A DNA stretch of 5,097 bases, from the NCBI GenBank assembly GCA_964450495.1, contig CAYVFU010000176.1, positions 1-5,097 on the forward strand, in the 5' to 3' direction. Below the pieces are notes generated by a model. It had not been told where the DNA came from. It worked only from the letters and a program-made list of their open reading frames with translations, and did not search any database. Below, one piece after another: positions 1-5,097 of this stretch. The translations under genes were made by a program, and so were the position numbers. This DNA comes from CALFUK01 sp964450495 (GTDB taxonomy: Bacteria; Bacteroidota; Bacteroidia; Chitinophagales; Saprospiraceae). Numbering within the stretch: the first letter of the stretch is position 1; every line of letters begins with the position of its first letter.

Positions 1-15
1 CCTAAATCCTAAATC
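1..15. other. Short flank downstream of the glycosyltransferase gene
   Basis: Only 15 bases follow the glycosyltransferase stop codon before the window ends. They hold two copies of CCTAAAT in tandem (positions 1-7 and 8-14). This is too short to call a gene, terminator or meaningful repeat. The next minus-strand gene, if any, lies outside the window. Confidence 0.3.
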
Positions 16-1137
16 TCATACTATGTTCAACTTTTTGTCTACGATTAATTTATAAACCTTTACCGCACTCTCATCCCAAGAATACCTCTCTGCATTTTTA
101 GTCATCTTCTCAACATCAAGTTTATTTGCTGAACACATTCCCTCAAGGGCATTTGCAATATCCTCCACATTCTCAGGATCAATATAAACAGCAGCATTTC
201 CACCAACTTCCTTCATTGCCCCTCTATCCGAAGTAATAACAGGAACTCCACACGCCATCGCCTCAATAATTGGGATACCAAATCCTTCATACAATGATGG
301 GTAAACCAAACAACTCGCAGCTCCAACAATTTTCTCCACAGCAATCTCATTATCACCACTTAAAATAATCTCTGATTTAAATGGAGACTCAGCGATTAGT
401 TTTTTCACATTGTCATTTTTAAAGGCCCACCTACCGTACAACACCAATTTGTGCTGTTTATTAATTTCTTTTTTAAATAGATTAAACGCCCTTATTAATT
501 GACTTAAATTTTTTCTAGGATGAATAGAACCTAAATATAAAATATAGGAATTTCCATTAGTAATTGTTTTTATAACTTCGATTTTAGATTTTTCATTCAA
601 TACTTTAAAGGAATCTCTAGAGGCATTTCCAACAACAGAAATTTTTTGCTCAGCTATTCCATATGCGTCTATTATTTCATTTTTCGTGAATTCAGATACT
701 GCAATAATATGAGTTGCTTTATGTAAAAAAAGAGGCACTTCCTTTTTAAAATAATTTAAGTGGCTTAATTTGTATGTCTCTGGATATTTTAAAAACCCTA
801 AGTCATGTGTAACACTAACTGTAGGCACATTAGTGGATTTGGATAAATAGAATTCAGGAGAAAAGAAGACATCTATCTTGTGTGTTTTTAATGCTTTTGG
901 AATGCTAAATTCAAACCAAGTTTTCCAAAGCAATGGATGTCTAGCTTGTGGAGATAAAACTATTGGGGTTATATTATTATGATTGTGAAATTCAGGTGCT
1001 GGTTTTCTATCAAAGAAGAAAAAGAATTCATCTTCAGGATGAGCCTTTGCCATTCGTTTACAGATTTCCCAAGTAAAGACAGCTATACCTTCCATTCGAT
1101 CTTTGAGAAGAAGCCGGCAGTTGACTGCAATGCGCAT
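16..1137 (-). CDS. Glycosyltransferase family 4 (GT-B fold) protein
   Basis: This 373-residue protein very probably transfers a sugar from a nucleotide-sugar donor to a growing surface glycan (lipopolysaccharide, capsule or exopolysaccharide). It would act in the cytosol or at the inner face of the membrane, as no signal peptide or membrane segment is seen. The N-terminal acceptor half contains an HDLGFL stretch (111-116) and AVSEFTKNEI (146-155). The C-terminal donor half contains GSIHPRKN (203-210), the GT4 E-x7-E motif EGFGIPIIE with E284 and E292, and GVPVITS (297-303). The length is normal for GT4, and the protein looks complete. The ATG at 1137 is chosen because MRIAVN is a typical GT4 first strand and the codon directly before it is the in-frame nadB stop TAA. 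Translation is therefore probably coupled to nadB. A run of five Phe (38-42) lies in the N-terminal domain. Much of the gene is clearly more AT-rich than nadB. Donor and acceptor sugars cannot be told from sequence. Confidence 0.93.
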   Translation of the reverse strand: MRIAVNCRLLLKDRMEGIAVFTWEICKRMAKAHPEDEFFFFFDRKPAPEFHNHNNITPIVLSPQARHPLLWKTWFEFSIPKALKTHKIDVFFSPEFYLSKSTNVPTVSVTHDLGFLKYPETYKLSHLNYFKKEVPLFLHKATHIIAVSEFTKNEIIDAYGIAEQKISVVGNASRDSFKVLNEKSKIEVIKTITNGNSYILYLGSIHPRKNLSQLIRAFNLFKKEINKQHKLVLYGRWAFKNDNVKKLIAESPFKSEIILSGDNEIAVEKIVGAASCLVYPSLYEGFGIPIIEAMACGVPVITSDRGAMKEVGGNAAVYIDPENVEDIANALEGMCSANKLDVEKMTKNAERYSWDESAVKVYKLIVDKKLNIV

Positions 1138-2739
1138 TTACAGGAATGTCGTTTCTACATATGGATGTTCCTCAGGGAAATCAGTATTGTAATGAAGGCC
1201 TCTGCTTTCATGTCGCATCATAGCGCCTTTGGTGACTAAGAAGGCAATGGTGGTTAAGTTTCTTAATTCACATAATTGTGGAGATAGTGTCGTTTCGCCA
1301 TACAATCGTTCTGTTTCTGTATGCAACAATTGTAGTCTGTCCATCGCACGTTTTAGTCTGACATTAGTCCGTACGATACCGACATAATAGCTCATAAGTT
1401 CTTTTAATTCTGACCAGCTTCTGGTGATCAGGACCATTTCTTTAGGTTGTAATGTGCCCTCTGCATCCCAATCTGGAATTCCATCTTTAATGGTGACACG
1501 GTCAATTTCTTTATGAATATCTTCTGCCACACGATAGCCATATACAAGACCTTCCAACAATGAATTTGACGCCAAACGATTAGCTCCATGTAATCCACTA
1601 CAGGTACATTCTCCCGCAGCATATAGATTTTTAATGGAGCTTCTACCATAGGTGTCAACTAAAATTCCACCACACATATAATGACAAGCAGGCACCACAG
1701 GTATCAGATCTTTGAATGCATCTATGCCAACACTTTTACACTTTTCGTAAATGTTAGGGAAGTGCTCTAGAAATTCTTCGTGATTAAGGTGTCGACAATC
1801 CAAACACATATGCTCGGCACCACTGATTTTCATCTCGTTGTCAATGGCTCTTGCGACAATATCTCTAGGTGCTAATGATTTGCGCTCATCGTATTGGTCC
1901 ATAAATTCAGTACCATCAGGACGCTTTAAAATAGCTCCAAAACCACGGACTGCTTCTGAAATAAGAAAATCTGGTTGATCACCACCAGTACCGTATAAGG
2001 CAGTTGGATGAAATTGAACAAACTCCATATTAGCAAGTCTGCCTTTAGCACGATAAACCATGGCAATGCCATCACCTGTAGCAATCAAAGGATTGGTTGT
2101 ATTTCTATAAATCTGTCCTGTACCGCCTGTGCACATAACGATTGATTTGGCCAAGATGGCATCAATATCGTTATTTTCTTTATTGAGCACATAGGCGCCA
2201 TAACACTCAATATTTGGTGATAGGCGAGTAAGTACTCTGCCAAGGTGATGCTGGGTAATGATGTCAATGGCGAAATAATGTTCGAGGATTTCTATGTTGT
2301 CAAACTGCTTTACCTTTTCATTAAGTGTCCTTTGGATTTCCCAACCCGTAATGTCTTTATAATGGAGAATTCGATTCTCCGTGTGCCCACCTTCTCTGCC
2401 GAGATTGTAGTCTCCATCGTCTTCTTTATCAAATCTTGCACCCATATCGATCATTTCTTCGACACGTTTGCGTCCTTCTTCTACGACGATGCGGACTACT
2501 TCTTCATCGCAAATGCCGTCACCAGCATCAAGTGTATCGGCAATGTGTTTTTCAAAATCATCAGTTTCGAGATCCCATACGGCCGCAATACCACCTTGTG
2601 CCCAACTCGTGTTGCTTTCTTTGGTGTTTGTCTTAGTCAGCATAGTGATCTTCAGATCAGGTCTAAGTTCAGCCAATCTGATTGCTGTAGAAGCCCCCGC
2701 AACTCCTGCTCCTATGATTAATACATCTGTTTTTTGCAT
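1138..2739 (-). CDS. nadB: L-aspartate oxidase
   Basis: NadB is a cytosolic FAD enzyme that oxidises L-aspartate to iminoaspartate, which NadA condenses with dihydroxyacetone phosphate to quinolinate in de novo NAD synthesis. The 533-residue protein has the dinucleotide-binding GAGVAG (10-15), NTSWAQGGIAA (43-53) and REGGHTENRI (115-124). Residues matching the E. coli NadB active site are present: His244 in QFHPTALY, Arg292 in PRDIVARAI, His353 in ACHYMCGG and Arg388 in GANRLASNSLLEG. The C-terminal ESRGLHYNTDFPE (511-523) separates it from the related succinate dehydrogenase/fumarate reductase flavoproteins. Length is normal. The start at 2739 is secure: the next in-frame codons upstream contain no start before a TAA stop, and MQKTDVLIIGAG is a typical NadB beginning. 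No Shine-Dalgarno sequence is visible. nadA and nadC are not in the window. The stop codon directly abuts the start of the glycosyltransferase gene in the same frame. Regulation is probably from the divergent intergenic region. Confidence 0.97.
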   Translation of the reverse strand: MQKTDVLIIGAGVAGASTAIRLAELRPDLKITMLTKTNTKESNTSWAQGGIAAVWDLETDDFEKHIADTLDAGDGICDEEVVRIVVEEGRKRVEEMIDMGARFDKEDDGDYNLGREGGHTENRILHYKDITGWEIQRTLNEKVKQFDNIEILEHYFAIDIITQHHLGRVLTRLSPNIECYGAYVLNKENNDIDAILAKSIVMCTGGTGQIYRNTTNPLIATGDGIAMVYRAKGRLANMEFVQFHPTALYGTGGDQPDFLISEAVRGFGAILKRPDGTEFMDQYDERKSLAPRDIVARAIDNEMKISGAEHMCLDCRHLNHEEFLEHFPNIYEKCKSVGIDAFKDLIPVVPACHYMCGGILVDTYGRSSIKNLYAAGECTCSGLHGANRLASNSLLEGLVYGYRVAEDIHKEIDRVTIKDGIPDWDAEGTLQPKEMVLITRSWSELKELMSYYVGIVRTNVRLKRAMDRLQLLHTETERLYGETTLSPQLCELRNLTTIAFLVTKGAMMRHESRGLHYNTDFPEEHPYVETTFL

Positions 2740-2781
2740 TTCTAACTCAGTATCAGTGTGTTAAAATGCTTTAATACAGCC

Positions 2782-2799
2782 AGTTAAACTATAGTTAAA
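2782..2799. repeat. AGTTAAA direct repeat with central palindrome, possible operator
   Basis: AGTTAAA occurs at 2782-2788 and again at 2793-2799, spaced 11 bases start to start, about one helical turn. The junction forms a perfect 10-base palindrome, AACTATAGTT (2787-2796). The site lies 43-60 bases upstream of the nadB start, where a regulator of nadB could bind. In such AT-rich DNA a chance origin is quite possible, and I do not recognise it as the site of a known regulator. Confidence 0.25.
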
Positions 2800-2847
2800 G
2801 CAATATTTAAATGCGATTATCGCTCAATTATAAATGTTTCTTTGATA

Positions 2848-2885
2848 ACTGTAAACACCTAAGTGAGTTTTAGGTATTTTACAGT
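2848..2885 (+). promoter_or_regulatory. Leader hairpin upstream of the OmpH/Skp operon
   Basis: An imperfect inverted repeat pairs ACTGTAAA (2848-2855) with TTTACAGT (2878-2885), and ACCTAA (2857-2862) with TTAGGT (2870-2875). A 1x2 internal loop separates the two helices, and the loop is 7 bases (2863-2869). It ends 29 bases before the ATG of the first chaperone gene and is followed by CATTTTTA on the plus strand. It could be an operator dyad, a 5' UTR structure affecting mRNA stability or translation, or a weak attenuator. No plus-strand gene lies upstream for it to terminate. The symmetry is directly visible; the role is inferred. Confidence 0.45.
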
Positions 2886-2914
2886 CATTTTTATTGACCA
2901 CAAACTACAAGATA

Positions 2915-3430
2915 ATGTTTAGAAAATTAATCTATTCTTCTCTGTTTAGCTTACTAGCCTTAGCTACCATTTCTGCACAAAGTGTCGGAATCGTTGACGT
3001 CACGAATATTCTCGACAATATGGATGAATATTTGGATGCTCAAGACAAACTTGATAAACTGGCAGCTGATTGGAATCAAGAGATTGCTAAGGAGTACGAT
3101 AAAATCAAAAGTATGTACAACAAATACCAAGCGGAACAGGTACTACTGACTGATGAATTGCGAACAAGAAGAGAAAACGACATCACCAGCCGAGAAGCCC
3201 AAGTGAGAGAATTGCAACGTGCTAAGTTCGGCCCAGAAGGAGAATTGTTTTTGCGTAGACAACAACTCGTAAGCCCAATTCAAGAAAAGGTGTTTAATGA
3301 AATTGAATCATATGCCAATGAAAAAGGTATTGATATCATGTTGGACAAAAGTTCATCTGCAGGCATTTTGTTCGCAAGTGAAGAATATGACAAAACAAGC
3401 ATTATTAAAAAGAGATTAGGAATTAGATAA
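2915..3430 (+). CDS. OmpH/Skp-like periplasmic chaperone, first copy
   Basis: This 171-residue protein belongs to the OmpH/Skp family, periplasmic chaperones that hold unfolded outer-membrane proteins on their way to the BAM complex. Residues 1-21 form a signal peptide (basic FRK, then a hydrophobic core) with a likely cleavage after Ala21, leaving Gln22 at the mature N-terminus. The mature start SVGIVDVTNIL is the family's first beta strand. Residues about 33-104 are highly charged and helical, fitting the coiled-coil tentacle arm. KFGPEGELFLRRQQLVSPIQEKV (104-126) and the C-terminal GIDIMLDKSS...GILFAS...IIKKRLG return to the trimerisation body. An in-frame TTG at 2894 would add seven residues, but the ATG at 2915 gives a normal signal peptide and is preferred. 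No Shine-Dalgarno sequence is visible. It is probably the first gene of a three-gene operon, 23 bases from the second copy. The family assignment is strong; client proteins are unknown. Confidence 0.92.
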   Translation: MFRKLIYSSLFSLLALATISAQSVGIVDVTNILDNMDEYLDAQDKLDKLAADWNQEIAKEYDKIKSMYNKYQAEQVLLTDELRTRRENDITSREAQVRELQRAKFGPEGELFLRRQQLVSPIQEKVFNEIESYANEKGIDIMLDKSSSAGILFASEEYDKTSIIKKRLGIR

Positions 3431-3453
3431 ATAACAATCGAAATAAAGAAACT

Positions 3454-3966
3454 ATGAAGATATCCATAACAAAAATTCTAGTATTTGCTGTACTGTTTGT
3501 TGCAAGTGTTCAGATGCAAGCACAGAAGTTTGGCTACATCAATTCCCAAGAGTTGATCCAAAACATGGTAGAAGTGAAAGAAGCCAATGCAAATATTGAA
3601 ACTTACAAAACGCAGCTACAGAAGAAAGGCGAAGAAATGATTAAGAAATTGCAGACAAAATACCAAGCTCTTGAAGCTAAAAGGAATAATGGTGAGTTGT
3701 CTCCTAAGCAATTAGAAGTAGAGGCACAAAGCTTAAAAGGAGAAGAAGTCAAGATTGCTCAATTCGAACAAGAATCACAGCAAAAAATAATTGACAAAAG
3801 TGAGACAGTTCTTAAGCCAATTAGAGATAAAATTCAAAATGCTATAAATGAAGTCGCAGCCGAAAGTGGGTACCAATATATTTTTGACGCAAGTCTTGGT
3901 ATCATTTTATATGCAGACGATGCGACAGATGTAAGCTCTCTTGTAAAGTCTAAACTTGGTTTGTAA
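3454..3966 (+). CDS. OmpH/Skp-like periplasmic chaperone, second copy
   Basis: This is a second, diverged OmpH/Skp-family protein of 170 residues, paralogous to the gene just upstream. A signal peptide spans residues 1-23, with likely cleavage at QA|QK and Gln24 as the mature N-terminus. The mature protein begins KFGYINSQELIQNM, the usual family strand and helix. Lys/Glu/Gln-rich helices (about 42-118) form the coiled-coil arm, and the body is completed by PIRDKIQNAINEVAAESGYQ (122-141) and IFDASLGIILYADDATDVSSLVKSKLG. The C-terminal ends of both copies align in pattern (G-x-x-x-x-x-D, then IL-[FY]-A, then a basic helix ending in LG), but overall identity looks low, so the duplication is old. 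It lacks the FGPEGELFLRR segment of the first copy. The 23-base gap and shared direction suggest co-transcription. Both may function together as homo- or heterotrimers, which is inference. Confidence 0.93.
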   Translation: MKISITKILVFAVLFVASVQMQAQKFGYINSQELIQNMVEVKEANANIETYKTQLQKKGEEMIKKLQTKYQALEAKRNNGELSPKQLEVEAQSLKGEEVKIAQFEQESQQKIIDKSETVLKPIRDKIQNAINEVAAESGYQYIFDASLGIILYADDATDVSSLVKSKLGL

Positions 3967-4000
3967 CGAACCTTTTAATCACGTTGTCTAAAAACAATTA

Positions 4001-4495
4001 ATGAATAAATTATACCAGCTCATCTTTGTATTCTCGCTTTTACAATTTAGTATCCAAGCCCAAAATATTTACAAAGAAGCAATTTTATCCGAAGCAAATA
4101 AATCTGCAACTGCCCAACAGCAATTAGATGTAGATAGCTACATGGATTTAATGCATCCAAGTGTAATAGAAATGGGAGGTGGGAAAGAATTGATGAAGGA
4201 TATCATTACTTCTCAAATAGGCACCTATTCTCAAATGGGTGTAACAATAGAATCAGTCGAGTTTGATGACCCTTCAGATGTGGTTAAGGCCGGTGATGAA
4301 TTGCATTGTACACTTTCAGGAACACTTAAATTAAAATTAGGCGAAGATGAATTTGACAATCCAATTAATTTACTCGCAGCTTCACAAGACAAAGGAGACA
4401 GTTGGAAATTTATTGATTTGTCTTTTTACAATGGCAATAGCTTACAACTGTATTTACCAGATTTTAATAGCGCATTAGTACTTCCGCAAAAGTAA
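4001..4495 (+). CDS. Small secreted protein of unknown function, possibly NTF2-like
   Basis: I do not recognise a named family with certainty. The 164-residue protein has a clear signal peptide (1-20, cleavage at IQA|QN, mature N-terminal Gln21). It is not a lipoprotein, as there is no lipobox Cys; the only Cys is C103. The mature part of about 144 residues starts with helices, including DVDSYMDLMHPSVIEMGGGKELM (43-65). Alternating strands follow: VTIESVEFDDPSDVV (81-95), LHCTLSGTLKLKLG (101-114), NLLAASQDKGDSWKFIDLS (123-141) and a C-terminal LVLPQK. A helix-rich start with a conserved-looking MHPSVIEMGGGKE turn, then a curved beta sheet, is what an NTF2-like fold looks like. I have seen similar uncharacterised secreted proteins in Bacteroidota, but this is memory of pattern, not a search. 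It lies 34 bases after the second Skp-like gene with no terminator between, so a periplasmic role in the same operon is plausible. The ATG is chosen because the signal peptide starts there. Confidence 0.82.
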   Translation: MNKLYQLIFVFSLLQFSIQAQNIYKEAILSEANKSATAQQQLDVDSYMDLMHPSVIEMGGGKELMKDIITSQIGTYSQMGVTIESVEFDDPSDVVKAGDELHCTLSGTLKLKLGEDEFDNPINLLAASQDKGDSWKFIDLSFYNGNSLQLYLPDFNSALVLPQK

Positions 4496-4520
4496 GATTT
4501 TCTTCTATAGGAATTAATTG

Positions 4521-4567
4521 ATAAATAAAAAAGCCAAATACTTTTAAAAGTGTTTGGCTTTATTTAT
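4521..4567. terminator. Bidirectional intrinsic terminator between convergent genes
   Basis: The arms AAGCCAAATACTTTT (4531-4545) and AAAAGTGTTTGGCTT (4546-4560) are complementary over 15 positions, with one U-G wobble on the plus-strand RNA (a C-A mismatch on the minus-strand RNA). The innermost bases will open to form the loop. ATAAAT (4521-4526) and ATTTAT (4562-4567) can extend the stem past bulged A residues. Plus-strand transcripts meet a T-rich TTTATTTATTT tail, and minus-strand transcripts meet TTTTTTATTTAT. It sits between the stop of the secreted-protein gene (4495) and the stop of the acetyltransferase gene (4612), as expected for a shared terminator. Confidence 0.85.
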
Positions 4568-4611
4568 TTCTCTCTTTGAAGGGTGTCCTTTTTGCTTCGC
4601 CATCATAGAAT

Positions 4612-5091
4612 TCACAACACCTTCTGCCAAAAAATGGCTTTACCCATTTCTGGATTCAATTCATAACCCTCAAATCCAAAGGATTGATACACACGTTTTG
4701 CCTTTGCATTATTTTCAAGAACTTCTAAAGTGATTTTACAACAATCATTTTCGAGGGCAATTTCCTCTACTTTATCTAATAAATGTTTAGATAGACCTTT
4801 TCCCCGATGTGCTGGAAGGATGGCGAAATCATGAATATTAATCAAGCTTTTTGCTTTAAAAGAACTAAAGCCATAAAAGCAATTGGAGATGCCAGCTATT
4901 TCATTGTCGACATAGCACAAGACAATGACATTGTTTTGCTGCTCTAATAATTTTGCCACTAGATTTTCCTTGACATAGGATGGCAATGCTTCTCCACCTC
5001 CCATCGGGTCTTTTGCATAATCAGAGAGTACCACCATAAAGTCATTGGCGTGTTGTGGTTTTGTGAGATCGGCAATTATGGTATGTATCAT
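4612..5091 (-). CDS. GNAT family N-acetyltransferase
   Basis: This 159-residue protein has the GCN5-related acetyltransferase fold, which moves an acetyl group from acetyl-CoA to an amine on a small molecule or protein; the substrate is unknown. Strand IHDFAILPAHRGKGLSKHLL (86-105) is the acetyl-CoA motif A, with the pyrophosphate-binding loop R96-x-x-G99-x-S101; the last position is usually Gly or Ala. ENNAKAKRVYQSFGF (126-140) is the N-x-x-A-x-x-x-Y-x-x-x-GF motif B region, with Tyr135 as the likely general acid. The N-terminal DPMGGGEALP (28-37) lies where the acceptor-side helices of GNATs sit and recalls a stretch shared by a GNAT subgroup. No signal peptide is seen, so it is cytosolic. 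It converges on the chaperone operon and appears unrelated to it. The start at 5091 is typical, but only six bases lie upstream in the window and they contain no stop, so a longer N-terminus cannot be excluded. Confidence 0.9.
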   Translation of the reverse strand: MIHTIIADLTKPQHANDFMVVLSDYAKDPMGGGEALPSYVKENLVAKLLEQQNNVIVLCYVDNEIAGISNCFYGFSSFKAKSLINIHDFAILPAHRGKGLSKHLLDKVEEIALENDCCKITLEVLENNAKAKRVYQSFGFEGYELNPEMGKAIFWQKVL

Positions 5092-5097
5092 TCTATG

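Larger units (their letters stand above)
2740..2914. promoter_or_regulatory. Divergent intergenic region between nadB and the chaperone operon
   Basis: This 175-base AT-rich stretch must hold the promoters for nadB (leftward) and for the OmpH/Skp operon (rightward), unless transcription enters from elsewhere. I found no convincing match to the Bacteroidota promoter pattern (TTG, 17-23 bases, TAnnTTTG) on either strand, so no promoter is placed. The region contains a hairpin at 2848-2885, a dyad GCGAT-T-ATCGC at 2813-2823, a 10-base palindrome AACTATAGTT at 2787-2796, and two AGTTAAA copies 11 bases apart. No protein-coding ORF is supported in it. Confidence 0.6.

Noticed and set aside
1..14. 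CCTAAAT tandem repeat at the window edge
   Set aside because: Two 7-base copies in AT-rich DNA at a truncated edge are too little to call a repeat element.
979..1239. 86-codon plus-strand open frame across the nadB/glycosyltransferase junction
   Set aside because: It is antisense to two well-supported genes and has no recognisable motif.
2245..2721. 158-codon plus-strand open frame antisense to nadB
   Set aside because: It lies wholly within strongly conserved nadB coding sequence, and its translation has no recognisable domain.
1138..2739. Possibility that the flavoprotein is SdhA or FrdA
   Set aside because: The NadB-type C-terminus (SRGLHYNTDFPE), the length of 533 residues and the lack of neighbouring sdh/frd subunits favour L-aspartate oxidase.
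2894..2914. In-frame TTG start that would extend the first Skp-like protein by seven residues
   Set aside because: The ATG at 2915 gives a standard signal peptide beginning MFRKLIYSSL; the extension adds MTTNYKI with no sign of function.
3967..4000. Possible terminator or promoter between the second Skp-like gene and the secreted-protein gene
   Set aside because: The 34-base gap has no stable inverted repeat with a T tract and no promoter-like match, so co-transcription is the simpler reading.
1..5097. Mobile elements, CRISPR arrays, tRNA or rRNA genes, defence systems
   Set aside because: No transposase or integrase motifs, spaced repeats, cloverleaf or rRNA-like stretches were seen; nearly all the sequence is explained by six ordinary genes.

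Overview
The window most likely comes from an AT-rich member of the Bacteroidota. Four things suggest this: there is no clear Shine-Dalgarno sequence ahead of any start codon; three secreted proteins have predicted signal-peptidase sites of the Ala|Gln type; two OmpH/Skp-like chaperone genes lie in tandem, a typical arrangement in this phylum; and the glycosyltransferase looks like a common Bacteroidota GT4 type. The order or family cannot be fixed from this sequence.

Layout. On the minus strand, nadB (L-aspartate oxidase, 2739 to 1138) is followed with no gap by a GT4 glycosyltransferase gene (1137 to 16). The two share a reading frame and are separated only by the nadB stop codon TAA. A 175-base divergent intergenic region (2740-2914) separates nadB from a plus-strand cluster. 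It holds a strong imperfect hairpin (2848-2885) and several small dyads and direct repeats. The plus-strand cluster has two OmpH/Skp-like periplasmic chaperone genes (2915-3430 and 3454-3966) and a small secreted protein gene of unknown function (4001-4495). Gaps of 23 and 34 bases and one shared orientation suggest a single operon. A bidirectional intrinsic terminator (4521-4567) ends this operon and also serves the convergent minus-strand GNAT acetyltransferase gene (5091 to 4612).

How the genes work together. NadB makes iminoaspartate for de novo NAD synthesis. The GT4 enzyme probably adds a sugar to a cell-surface glycan. The Skp-like pair should escort unfolded outer-membrane proteins across the periplasm towards the BAM complex, and the third secreted protein may act in the same compartment. 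No bamA gene lies next to the chaperones, although in many Bacteroidota it does. The NAD and surface-glycan functions have no obvious biochemical link.

No tRNA, rRNA, CRISPR array, transposase, phage gene or defence system was seen. This is mostly an ordinary housekeeping region. The points most worth checking are the single-stop nadB/GT junction, the leader hairpin upstream of the chaperone operon, and the unassigned envelope protein in that operon.
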